Positions 12,051 to 22,571 of a DNA stretch of 64,000 nt are shown here, in pieces (position 1 is the stretch's first letter; each line of letters starts with the position of its first letter). The position numbers and the translations under genes were made by a program. The stretch comes from Halocafeteria seosinensis (taxonomy: Eukaryota; Sar; Bigyra; Bicosoecida). The stretch spans positions 62,001-126,000 of the forward strand of contig LVLI01000214.1 of NCBI GenBank assembly GCA_001687465.1, in the 5' to 3' direction. Under the pieces are notes generated by a model that made no database searches, was not told the origin of the DNA, and saw only the letters and a program-made list of their open reading frames with translations.

Positions 12051-12702
12051 TCACTTTTTGTTTCCGCACAACAAGTTGATATAATCCTCATAATAGATTT
12101 TGCCTGTTTGAGGGTCTTTGGCGACCGATAGGAACGCTGTACAGAAAAGGGAGTACTTAAATCGATCACACAGTTCGTGTGTATACACCAATGTACACTG
12201 AGACTTACATTCTAGCTCCTTATCCAAGAATGGCTCCTGGTCATTAGATTGCAGCAATTCCACCATTTTATCGGCATCTACAGTTCCCGTATCATCGGGA
12301 TCGAATACCTGAGAATTCATGACCAATGTACTGACCTCAGTTGGTTTTCCACGGTGCCGTCATTGAACTTACTCTGAATGCTTGCAATAGTCGTTCTTCT
12401 CCATCCGGCGCGAACTCGTTGTTGTCGAGATAGTTCAGAATTTCTCCTTCAAAGTTCGCGTAATGCACGACGTCACTGGGTTCGTCCCCTTGCATCGCCG
12501 GTAAAATAGTTTGGATAACGTCTTTCTGGGTGGGAAAGAGTCCCAAATAGCGCATTATCGTGGGGACTTCAGCTTCGGGGACGATATTCTGTTGATCCAT
12601 GTCAAACAAAGAAAACGCCTGTTGGATCACTTTTTTTCTCTCATAATCATCTTTGCAGGCGTGAATATCCGGTATTTCCCGGGAATCGCCTCCTTCCGCC
12701 AT
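12051..12702 (-). CDS. Dynein regulatory complex subunit 8-like (EFCAB2) EF-hand protein
   Basis: Calmodulin-like component of the axonemal nexin-dynein regulatory complex. Inferred exons, in order of transcription, are 12702-12373, 12308-12209 and 12136-12051, encoding 171 residues (human EFCAB2 is about 160). The order matches the family: an N-lobe with FSLFDMDQQNIV and MRYLGLFPT, then ERLLQAFRVFDPDDTG in the C-lobe, ending in the conserved KIYYEDYINLL. Several EF-hand loops lack a full set of acidic ligands, as is usual for DRC8, so calcium binding is uncertain. The ATG at 12702 (MAEGGDS) is preferred; upstream in-frame codons are non-ATG. The stop is TGA. The gene converges tightly with the coiled-coil gene and is followed upstream on the same strand by Misato and CFAP161. 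Confidence 0.85.
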
Positions 12703-12999
12703 TCTATCTGCCGTACGCAAGCAGACGTCGTTCGCTATACTCAATGAAGAAGAAGAAAATAATTACGCAAATTCTGTAAACCAATGCTCGGAGTCAAATC
12801 GCCAATACAATCGAAACAAGACTAAATTAAGCTCGAACGAGTCTTAACGCATAATTTTGTGAAGATGAGTCTGGATTTGGTGGAATTCAAACCATTACGT
12901 TTCAAACGATTGATAATGAGGAGGAAGATATCATAGAGAAAAGTGTCATGAATGCAATTGCTGCTAGGTACAAGTTGAGTGTTTAGAGTTTGTGGCCAC

Positions 13000-15384
13000 C
13001 TACGTCCCCGAAACAAGGGACTCATACCTGCCGGCTAACTTGTTTTGTGTTTCCGAAAGCTCAGCACCTTCTAGAAGGGAGTAACCTACTCCACGAGATA
13101 ACTCATTGTCTATGCGATTCAGTAGTCCACGGTTGGCGGACGCTTTCTGGAAACTGTTGGACACGTTATATACCGCGGGAGCGAAGTTCCTTCCAATTTC
13201 CAAGTGGACAAGAGTCGAAAATGATTCCGGGAAATCAGTGCCACTAGAAGTGTGCCTGGAAGCCATATTTCCAGTGCCCAATCGGTCCTGCATATGTGCT
13301 TCAGCTCGCGTCTTGTACAGTCCATCTTCTGTAGGTAGATTGAGTCCCAAATCGTCCCCGGGACGGCATGGGTAGGGCTTCAAATTCCAACCACATCGGA
13401 TCCCATTCAATATAACACCGCCTTCATCAGAGTATCCATCAGCCAAACCAGAATTCGGAAAAGAGCTCAGACCATTCCTGCGTCCGGTCGACCCAGGGAC
13501 TTTGCTGCCGCGGAACAGACCCCTGGGGAAACTCAACGGTACTCTCAATGGGTCTGACACAATACAACTACTGACAGAAGCCATAGAAGGTGCCGTTCTA
13601 CTGAGATAATTGTCCAACGCTCGATATGTCATTTGCGAGATATTTTGTGCCCCTCGAAGCACCAGCTGCTGAGACGCACCCGGATACTGATATTCCTTCA
13701 AATCCGACGAGGTCATGTCATGTGCATGCGACATTGGAGTAAGCTGCTCCACAGGCAGGCTATGTAAACTGTCGGACTGATCGAGGAGCTCATGTAGCCG
13801 CGTTGCAGATATCCGAGGATGAGGAAACGGAAGAGCAGCAGATAGAGACGCTACATTCATATCAGAGGAACCACGAACAGAATTAATTACTTCATCCATT
13901 TCGGCGCCGTTGCGCAAACAAGAGAAGGGTGCCAATGTACTACCCTCAACGCTACTATGGGGGTAGCTCCTGTCCGATCTGCCGTGTGTTTGCTCTTGCC
14001 CATGGGCATTCGTCGTCTCCTCCGTAAAGTTTCTCCGGTGGCGAAACGTAGACGTCCATGTATCCATCGCACTAGCTAAAATGGCTGTCGTTTGATAGTG
14101 GGATTCAATGTTGGGCTCTTGCAAAAAGGGAAACCAAGCCCCGCACTCTTTGTTGGCGTTGTCGAAACTACTGCGATCAAGCGAGTCGGCTAGTTTGTGT
14201 CGTCGATTGATAGCTCCTGCTAAAGGCTGTACGGACAAAGGTACGACTAACGAGGAGACTGCGGATAATCCTTCCCATGTGAGCCCGATGTTTAGATCCC
14301 TCAGGGACTGGCGATCACTTAAGCTCAGCTGAGTAGATCGAGAATAATGATGATCATAGGTCTTCACGTGCGTTTTTAGAGGAAACGGAGACAGGGTAGG
14401 AAAACTTAAGATCGGCTTTTTTGGTGTTTCCTCTGCTAGGTATTGTAGATAACCGACAGCAAACCCGCCCCATCCTGAATCTACGTCTATCAAAGTTTGA
14501 CACCCTTGGTACGAGTCACACTCCTCCAACCATTTTCGGACCGCATCCAACGAATCTTCCATGTCAAACTCCGAGGACGAGTGGAGATTGTTCGAAGTCA
14601 TCATTTCTTCTCCTTGGAAATACGATATAAAATCACCGCTCTGAATGGACGGTCCAATAGTGTAAACGCTGCTAGAATGTAAATTGGCCTTCAAAAAAGA
14701 TGGCCAACAACTGTTGTCCACCGTTCTATCTAATTCGAATTCGGGAATGGTTTCAGAATCCTCATGATCTTGAGAATTCTGATGGCCACTTTGTTGAGAG
14801 TCTCCTTGGTACAAATACTGTTGAAATGCGTTTGCTGAAGGTGGTTGGGAGGTGAATATGTCCACGTTTCCCGTGTCCCTGTAATGACAAATTCACAGAC
14901 TCAAAAATGCCATACCATATGGATTCTAAGGAATCAGCTGCCGTGAACGTACCAAGTTTCAATGGAATCCTCTGGGGCTGGTGTTTCAAATTGATCCTTC
15001 GTGAACATTCTTCCTTTCTCATGGTTATATCCCACAACATTGTCGCGGCAATCGAACGCCAATAGACGCGGCGTATACACCTCGTTGCTCTGTGAAGAGG
15101 AAGATCATCATTGATGCACACAATACGGAGGCCGTGCATGGCACCTACATGGTGATCCAGTCCACATCGATAAAGACAACTCCCCATTAGCTCCTCTGCT
15201 CCTCTCGTGTCTGGTTGCTGAGCCCCATAATAGTCATCCTGCAATTCATAAGAGACTCGTGGTGCTGCTCGTCGCAGAAGAACTGCTGTGTATATGGACT
15301 TACCTGAGCATTCCAGAAATGTGTCCCCACAAAATTGGCATAAGTGCCAAATTGCAGGGTTAATATCTCTTTCCCAGCAGCCAT
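13000..15384 (-). CDS. Misato/DML1 family tubulin-like protein
   Basis: Misato proteins are divergent tubulin/FtsZ-fold proteins linked to mitochondrial distribution and to cytosolic tubulin assembly. Inferred exons, in order of transcription, are 15384-15304, 15238-15149, 15089-14953 and 14878-13000, giving about 728 residues against about 570 in human MSTO1. The N-terminus EILTLQFGTYANFVGTHFWN is the family signature. Exon 3 encodes YTPRLLAFD, also conserved. The long fourth exon holds the tubulin-like part with GWGGFAVGYLQYL and VPLSV...AGAI stretches; insertions rich in Ser and charged residues explain the extra length. A possible donor near the C-terminus could link to a downstream exon at about 12822-12970, but reading through to the stop at 13000 gives a sensible end. 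Confidence 0.85.
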
Positions 15385-15553
15385 ACTCCAAGATCGTTCA
15401 TCTATTAGGTCATCAATGAAACAAACAGTGAAACTAAAGTGTGTGTATTGTATAATAAAGCCTATCATTCCGACAGACACAGCCACTTCACAACACTCAG
15501 GTGGCGAAAGTACAAGGTTGAGTTTCAACGTCCACAAATGGCATGGATACGAT

Positions 15554-17542
15554 CTAGTAACGAGTTTCCTCTTTGGGGAGTAACTTGGCACGGTAAATTC
15601 CGAGAATATTCATCTCCTCTTCCAACGCTTCCACCAAGGCAAGTTCATCATTTGGATCAATACTTTGGGCAATATCCGGCGGCATGATGACTTCTTTCTG
15701 ACGTCCACTCTTAAGTGTCACCTGAACGCGCAAGGATCCATCATCATGCACTTCCTCACAACCCGGCAACTTCCAGACGTTTCGCATCATGCTTTCAAAT
15801 TCAAATGTCGATTCCATCCCTGCAGCCAGATCCTTATAATAGCTTTCGAACTGCTCGTAGGTGATAGGTTCACGCGATGACTTGCAAGCCCAATGGGAAG
15901 CAAAATCTTCGAGATTGGCTTCGAAACGAGCGACACGCTCATTCTCATGAGCAGATAATTTGCGATTAGGCAGAGACTCGGAAAGAGATGTCAAGGACCC
16001 AAAAGTGCTCCCGGCTTGAAGCGTTAGACCAAATGGTTTTTCTCGTGGATGATACTTCGCATCATACCGCTCTACCATCTTTTCAAGCGTTACTTCACCA
16101 TTGCATTCATGTTGTAGCTTTTCCCAAGCTTCGCTAATGACATCATCGCAAGAGGAGGGCAGTTCCCCACGCAACGCTTGAATGACATCGTACATCGATA
16201 CAACACCCAACCGCTTAGTATCGAACCTGTTCAAAAAAATCTTGAACTCCTCTTCTGTCCAATCTCAAATAAATGGAGAATCGCTTGTAATACGCAAGGA
16301 TAGCATGCAGATATACTCTCCCGTCTTAACTTACCATTCAGTTTTACACCCATATCAAAGAGTCCCCATTTCAGATCCTCTCTATCCAATGCCCCTTCGC
16401 CCGTATCATCAATCTTATTGAAGAGATTGCGCAGCTCATTGAGTCCGTAACAATTGGAGGAAGTGAGCATGTTCCTAACACGTTCGACAATGGTATCCGC
16501 ATCGAGAACGCGGTAGTGCTCGCTCTCGTCCTCTTCAGGCGGAGTGCTGGCGGTCACAAATCGCCATCTGTTCGGAGCTTGTGCAGGTCGCGGTCTACTG
16601 GTATCCCATCGGTTCACCGGTTTGTGGAAAAATCCATGAACAACGAGTTCAGGTCCCCAGTCAGTTCTGCATATACGGACCCAAAAGTGCTCACTACGTG
16701 ACAAACTAAGCCTATGGCGACTTAGGGCACTTACGGTGTTTTGTGATCCAATGATCCTCCAAGAGGTTGGTTGGATGCGCAATGTACTACCTGTACTGGC
16801 TCACCTACCGGAACGGGCAGTCCTTCGTACGCCAAATGGTCGCCATTGGCTGGAAGTATGGACCAGTACGTTTCAGATCCCGATTCCAGTGAGAGACATA
16901 CTTCATTCCGGTTACCTGATCCGCAACCGATGATGTTATCTGGACGTTCCGATTTCAGTAGGTAAGGTGGCGCAACAATGTTCGTCTTCACGTCTAGCCG
17001 GAGGCGAGGATGAGACGTCAAACAGAATATATCTCCGTATCTTAATATGTCATCTGTTTTCTTATTTGAGTCCTTCTTGTTCTCAGGGCGCGCAATCACC
17101 CACGTGTTCCTCGCTACGGGTTTATCCAGCGTCGTTGCCGTGCACGCCACCGTTTTCTTCACGTGGTCGACGACATCCCAGAGATTGTTGGCAAGGTAGT
17201 GTATGTGCTTTTTTCCATAGAAATCTTCTTCCTCCACTTTCAGCATAATCGTATCTCCAAATCGAAGTCTCCCATCTGATGAATATGAAATTTGCACCTG
17301 TATGAAAGCAATGAGGCATCTAAAGTGCGCTTTACGACTGTGGTGGGCGTTGAACGTACTGGCGCCAAAGCTACGTCATCTCTCTGTTTTTTCTGTGTCG
17401 TTAACAATTTGCCTTGAGATCTCCGCTTCTCATACTCCATTTTTTCCGTTTCCTCTCTGGCCATATCTTCGCTATAGTTCCCCAATTTCACTTTGGAGGA
17501 GTACTTGGGCCCTCCCGACATCTGCTGGCTTGTGAACTCCAT
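15554..17542 (-). CDS. CFAP161-like ciliary protein with C-terminal EF-hand extension
   Basis: CFAP161 is a microtubule inner protein of motile cilia. Inferred exons, in order of transcription, are 17542-17360, 17297-16735, 16693-16335 and 16263-15554, giving 604 residues; human CFAP161 has about 300. The N-terminal half aligns with the family: VKLGNYSEDM, then QISYSSDGRLRFGDTIML, RYGDIFCLTS, YEGLPVPVGEPVQVVHC and the final KPVNRW plus NRWRFVTA. The second half has EF-hand motifs (FNKIDDTGEGALDREDL and FLNRFDTKRLGVVS) and calcyphosin-like helices that human CFAP161 lacks. The splice join at 17297/17360 recreates the family reading frame exactly. The gene could represent a fusion of two ciliary proteins. 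The start is the ATG that begins MEFTSQQ. Confidence 0.85.
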
Positions 17543-18396
17543 ATTCGGCGCTCTTTCTCGTTTATTATGCGCCTGCTCCTCAGCATAAACTGTTACACAG
17601 TAGCTCAACAAACTTATTCCACTTGTGATGATCGACCAGTGTAATTAGATGTTCGTCACACGAACGGGAAAACGCAGCTAAATGGTATCCATTGCTCGCT
17701 AACGGCCATCGGAAACCGGGCCGACGGCCCGGACCGGCGCGCGTTTGTTGAAGTACAGCGTGGCGGGCAGACTCTCTGCAGAGTTGACTTAATGAAACGG
17801 GTCATTCGGATTAGATGTCTTGTCAGTTGGTGCCACAGTTATTTGGAAGCCAAGATCTGCACCATTCATTCCGGAACTAGCTATACTTCGTGACTGCGTC
17901 GATGACCGCTGCAAATTCATCGGACTACCTGGTAATGTTGAACAGAGTGCTACACAACTGAGAATCGGTTCAATTCAAAACGACGACGGACATTATATTT
18001 TGGAGCTGTAAGCTATTGATCATACCGGAATGTTCTAGTGTTGAGTGTTACAATGCTATTTGGGCACAAGCCTCAAGGACTGAATCTCTACGAAGTGAAC
18101 CATCCCCAGTCTCCCATTTGTGGCGCTCCTAAGGCTAATCAAACACAGCGAGCGAGCTTATGACGGTCAAAAAACATTCAACACCACCTAAACCTTAATT
18201 GGCTCATATGTGTATCGGAGGTCAAGGAGGCTGTGACGGACTCGCGCACAAGCGCCGGAAACGTCCTCATTCCCAGCCCGATACTAACAAATTACTGGAT
18301 TAAATTTCGCTGAGTTTCTAAATTCATAACAAACAACTACTAGCGCATTTTCTCTTGACTGAAGAAGAACTTCTGAAGAATTTCGTTCGTAGCTTC
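17543..18396. other. Intergenic region between CFAP161 and EF-Ts
   Basis: No firm gene. It contains the presumed CFAP161 promoter with a GC-rich hairpin at 17716-17732. A 63-codon plus-strand open frame (about 17820-18011) has coding-like composition but no ATG start and no recognised family. The EF-Ts stop lies at 18397-18399. Confidence 0.4.
17716..17732. repeat. Perfect GC-rich inverted repeat (7-bp arms, 3-nt loop)
   Basis: CCGGGCC (17716-17722) and GGCCCGG (17726-17732) are perfect reverse complements around GAC. The hairpin sits about 175 bp upstream of the CFAP161 start codon, in a local GC island unlike the surrounding DNA. Function is unknown. Confidence 0.7.
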
Positions 18397-19613
18397 TTAA
18401 CTCAATTCACCGCAACGGAACAGCACCATGTCATAAATAGAAAGGTTAGAAACACCACATTTCTCAGACGCTTTATCAAGCCACTGCTCCACAGTGAGAT
18501 CGTCTTTCTCGCCAACAAGGAAATGTTGTTGCAGAAGACAGTTTTCGGAGTAAAATTTCTTCATTCTACCTTCAACAATTTTTTCTATCACGGCTGCTGG
18601 TTTATTCATCTCCTTGATTTGTTCTCGCAAGATGTTTTTCTCCTGCTCAACCTTTTCTGAAGGGACGTCATCGCTACTTATGTAGCTCGGTTGAGCCGCC
18701 GCCACATGCATAGACAGTTTCCTGGCGGTTTCCTCCAGTTCTGTCTTAGCCTGCTCTTGCAGGCTATTGAAACCGGGAACGTTCAACGCTACTGCCCCGA
18801 CGATCTTACCCGAATCCGTTCCCATTGCATTGTGAACGTATCTGGAATCAGCGACCTCCAAACCTACTCCGCAAGAAAGAAGAGATAGCACGGTGCAACT
18901 TACTTCGACACGATACCTTCAGGCGTGCTCACGTTATGCAGGCGTCGTAAAACAATATTCTCCCCTATCTTCCCAATAGCTTCTTTGATGCCTTCCTGTA
19001 CGGTGCAGTCCATTCCTTGGGTATCGCCTCCTTCCAGTTTCTTATCTCTCAGTTGATCAATGTCCACAAGATTTTCTCGCAAGGCGGTAGCGAGAAGCTT
19101 ACTGACGAATTCTTGGAAGGTTGGACTCTTGGCTACAAAATCAGTTTCGCTGTTCACCTGCAATGTGACAGAACGGGCACTTTGTATTGTTTCCAGTAAG
19201 GTTAGTGGAAACAGACGCTAACCAACCTCAGCTAAGAAAGCCTGCTTCTTATCTTCACTAATAGCGGCGCCCACAACTCCATCAGCGGCAGTACGCCCGC
19301 TCTTTTTGTCAGCATTGGCCATGCCTTTCTTACGTAACCACTCCAATGCCTTGTCGAAGTCGCCCTGGACTTGCTCGTCTTGCAGTGCACGCTTGCAGTC
19401 CATCATCGGTGCCCCTGTTGTCTGCCGTAGCTGTCGGATATCCTCGGCTGACACACCAGTCGAGCTCGACATGGCTCTACATCCTTGTCTAGGGTGGACC
19501 ATATCCCTGGGTAAAGGGCTGAATAAGCTCTGTACAGCTCCCAAACCACATGGCAGGGTGCTGCGGCTGTAGCTCAGTTTGGAGACAGTACGAGAAAGGG
19601 ATCCTCGTATCAT
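18397..19613 (-). CDS. Mitochondrial translation elongation factor Ts
   Basis: EF-Ts recycles EF-Tu by nucleotide exchange during organellar translation. Inferred exons, in order of transcription, are 19613-19227, 19157-18904 and 18841-18397, giving 361 residues. The first about 55 residues are rich in Arg, Ser and Leu and lack acidic residues, as expected for a mitochondrial presequence. The N-terminal UBA-like module reads IRQLRQTTGAPMMDCKRAL, with the family TGAGMMDCKKAL-type motif. Exon 2 starts with VNSETDFVAKSPTF, matching the EF-Ts core, and exon 3 gives YVHNAMG, then the dimerisation and C-terminal part with KFYSENCLLQQ. The gene is divergent from SHMT with 265 bp between start codons. 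A plastid location cannot be excluded from sequence alone. Confidence 0.9.
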
Positions 19614-19878
19614 CGTTCGCAGTCAATGTGGGGGGGATAAATTAATAATCCATAGCAGAGAGGAAGCTGAAAGCAACAAATCAGCGCTGGACTGTAGTAC
19701 CATATAATGGTATGTACATGTGGTGTGTGAATTTGAGTCAGTGGAAGTCAGCCATGTATATGGAATCGTTTTTGCATGACCTGGTTTGTTTGGATTGCGC
19801 TACCTTTAGAACTCTCCTACAAAGGTGGAACTTGACTTGTTTTTTCATTTCTTTTATCCTAAAGTTTATCTCAACAAG

Positions 19879-21996
19879 ATGAAGCTTGTCCGCCCGGTGT
19901 TCTCACGCGCCACAACGGGGAGATTGGCTGCTCCCAGAACGCTAGGCGTCTCACATGTACCCAAGATGGTCTCAGGGCATAGCATGATGAATGCCACTTG
20001 CATGAGTACAGGTGCTTCTCGAGCTCCAGCGGTATGTGCGATACATAGCTCCCCAAAAGAATAGCGCGGTGTTCTCGGCCCTTTTGACTCCATTCATTCT
20101 GCTTTGGGCCTTTATTCTGCCATACAGTGGGTAGAAGAGATGAATGCGCCTTTGGAAAAGACAGACCCTGAGCTTATGGACATTATTGAGAGGGAAAAGC
20201 AGCGCCAGAGAACGAATTTGGTACTAATTGCGTCAGAGGTACGTGCCAACTGGAAGTTCTTACGACAGTCGTCGACCTGAAGTCTACACAAGCTGGCTAT
20301 ACATGACAGAATTTCACCTCGCAATCCGTGTTCGATGCTTTGGGGTCTGTCCTCTCTAATAAGTATAGTGAAGGGTATCCTGGTGCTAGATACTATGGTG
20401 GCAATGAGTACATTGACATGGCTGAAAGACTATGCCAGCAAAGAGCCTTGGAAGCCTTCAACCTCGATCCGGAGAAGTGGGGTGTAAATGTACAAAGTCT
20501 TTCAGGAACTCCTGCAAACTTTCAAGTCTATACAGCTCTCTTGCAACCTCACGAACGAATCATGGCCCTAGATTTGCCCCACGGAGGACAGTAAGTAGTC
20601 AACACGTAGTCTTGTGTGATAAATACGCGGTCTTCATCCTTTTGTTTGCAGCCTCTCGCATGGCTACCAGACCGACAAGAAGAAAATATCCTCCGTTTCC
20701 ATTTTCTTTGAGACCTTCCCTTACCGTTTGAATGAGGTACGCTTGCTCAATTGAATTTCGTTTTGATGGAGAATCAGTCTGCACATCCTTCATTTCAGGA
20801 AACCGGTACCATCGACTACGATAAACTCGAAGAATATGCTTCTCTTTACCGCCCGAAAATGATTATCGCCGGTGCATCTGCATACTCGCGACTCATCGGT
20901 AGGTAGATTTATTCTTTACGTCGCTTCCATCTGAGGACACAGGTTCGGTATATTTTTTGTCAGATTATGAGCGAATAAAGCAAATTGCTGATAAGCACGA
21001 CGCCTACTTGCTCTCGGACATGGCTCACATTTCCGGACTTGTTGCCGGAGAGGCAATTCCTAGTCCTTTCGAGTATAGCGATGTTGTTACAACGACAACA
21101 GTAAGATTGATGTCGTATTTGGAAAAAGAAGACAAGTTTCCATTTTTCTTTTTGAAACGCAGCACAAGAGTCTTCGAGGACCCCGTGGAGCAATGATCTT
21201 TTATCGGAAAGGAATTAGAAAGACAACCAAGAAGGGTGAAGAAATACCTTATGACCTAGAAAATCGAATCAACTTCTCCGTCTTTCCGGGTTCCCAAGGC
21301 GGACCTCACAATCACACGATTGCTGCATTGGCTACTGCGTTGAAGCAAGCAAGCTCGCCTTCTTTTAAAGAGTATCAACAACAGGTTGTGCGGAATGCCA
21401 AGCAGTTTGCCAAAACGCTATCTGATAAAGGATATAACCTGGTTTCAGGAGGAACCGACAACCATCTGTTGCTTGTCGACCTCAGGTCGAAGGATATTGA
21501 TGGCGCCAGAGTGGAGAAAATATGTGAGAGCATAGGCCTTGTCGTGAACAAGAACACTGTGCCGGGTGATGTCAGTGCAATGGTGCCTAGTGGCATTCGA
21601 ATGGGTATGTTCAGAGAGTTTGGTTCGCTTGTAGCTGCTGAGTGAATTCATAGTCCTCCGGTTTTGTTCCCCGCAGGCACTCCTGCTTTGACTACGCGCG
21701 GGCTGCAAGAGGCGGAATTTGAGCAAGTGGCGCACTACTTCGATGAAGCAGTGAAGCTGGCAAAAGAAATTAAGTCTAGTCTTGAGAGTACGTGTTCGAA
21801 TCGGTTGTGACTATTCCTATCTCGAAAACAATTGCATCTTCTATGATCTACAGGTAAAAAAGTAAAAGACTTCAAGGCTCACGTGGATGAGTCACCGCCT
21901 GCAAAGCTAGCAGAATTACGAGAGCAAGTTCAGTCTTTCTCGGTACAATTTCCGGCGATTGGATTCAGCGAGGATAAGATGAGGTACCATGACTAA
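19879..21996 (+). CDS. Serine hydroxymethyltransferase, probably mitochondrial
   Basis: PLP enzyme converting serine and tetrahydrofolate to glycine and methylene-THF. I infer nine exons: 19879-20031, 20128-20238, 20310-20590, 20652-20736, 20799-20898, 20964-21100, 21163-21604, 21677-21787 and 21854-21996, giving 520 residues. The first about 50 residues are Arg/Ser/Ala-rich and look like a mitochondrial leader. Family motifs are [40 protein letters not shown], the PLP-lysine block [14 protein letters not shown] (assembled across the sixth splice junction), [17 protein letters not shown], and [11 protein letters not shown]. All phases agree. The first intron directly follows the leader, a frequent arrangement for targeting peptides added by exon shuffling. 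Confidence 0.94.
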
Positions 21997-22571
21997 CTTT
22001 GGTCATGGTTTTTCCCTTTACATGAATTGCATCAGGACAAGTAGTATTTAATATTACGTTCCTTCCGCATCTTCTGCGGAGTTCTGTTAAAGTAGCAACC
22101 GACCCTTCGCCGTTTGTTTATAGGCATAGTCCACTTGACTGCCACTCATGCATGCACCATTCCACGTTTCCCCCTCTTGTAGCTGGAGTGCAGACTACAC
22201 TTTGAAACCTGTGATCATGTGGCACTGTGCGGTACAATTGTAGTCAGCGCCCCAGTTTGGGCAGACTGGGCCCCAGACAATGAGGCTGTCCTGAACCGTT
22301 CCACGCTCAGCCGCAGGTTCAAGATGCGGAACCACTTGATTGACTTTGGACGCGTTGATTGATGTGCATTGAGTACCAAAACAATGTTTATAGACTGATA
22401 CGCAAAATCTGAAGTTCTTGTGTGTAATTAATGTATCCCCCGGCTTGAGCGTCCGTGGCTTGAACTTCACCTGTAGCGTTTGAAGGTTCTTCGGTGGCTT
22501 CTTCGGTATCGTAAATCAGACAGTGGAACGCAGTTTTAGGGGTAGCTAGGTTAAGGTCACCGAAATAGCGG
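21997..22571. other. Spacer between SHMT and the fibrocystin-L-like gene
   Basis: Expected to contain the SHMT 3' UTR and the promoter and 5' UTR of the receptor gene. On the minus strand it carries a coding-like Cys-rich open frame (22195-22470), listed separately. Confidence 0.4.
22195..22470 (-). CDS. Possible terminal exon of an unknown Cys-containing protein
   Basis: The open frame runs for about 90 codons and ends in TAG. It contains five Cys in its second half and three N-glycosylation-free Trp/Asn/Cys stretches such as GPVCPNWGADYNC, and its wobble positions vary as in coding DNA. A good acceptor-like CAG lies just before it at about 22471-22473, and the upstream minus-strand frame (to about 22560) is also open, so it could be the last exon of a minus-strand gene whose upstream part would overlap the receptor's first exon. 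I recognise no family, and no initiator ATG is evident. It may equally be chance. Confidence 0.25.
   Translation of the reverse strand: MKFKPRTLKPGDTLITHKNFRFCVSVYKHCFGTQCTSINASKVNQVVPHLEPAAERGTVQDSLIVWGPVCPNWGADYNCTAQCHMITGFKV

Noticed and set aside
12822-13025. Extra last exon of Misato joined at a GTATGAGT donor
   Set aside because: Phase is compatible but the encoded tail (IHDTFLYDIFLLIINRL) has no family support; reading through to the stop at 13000 is simpler.
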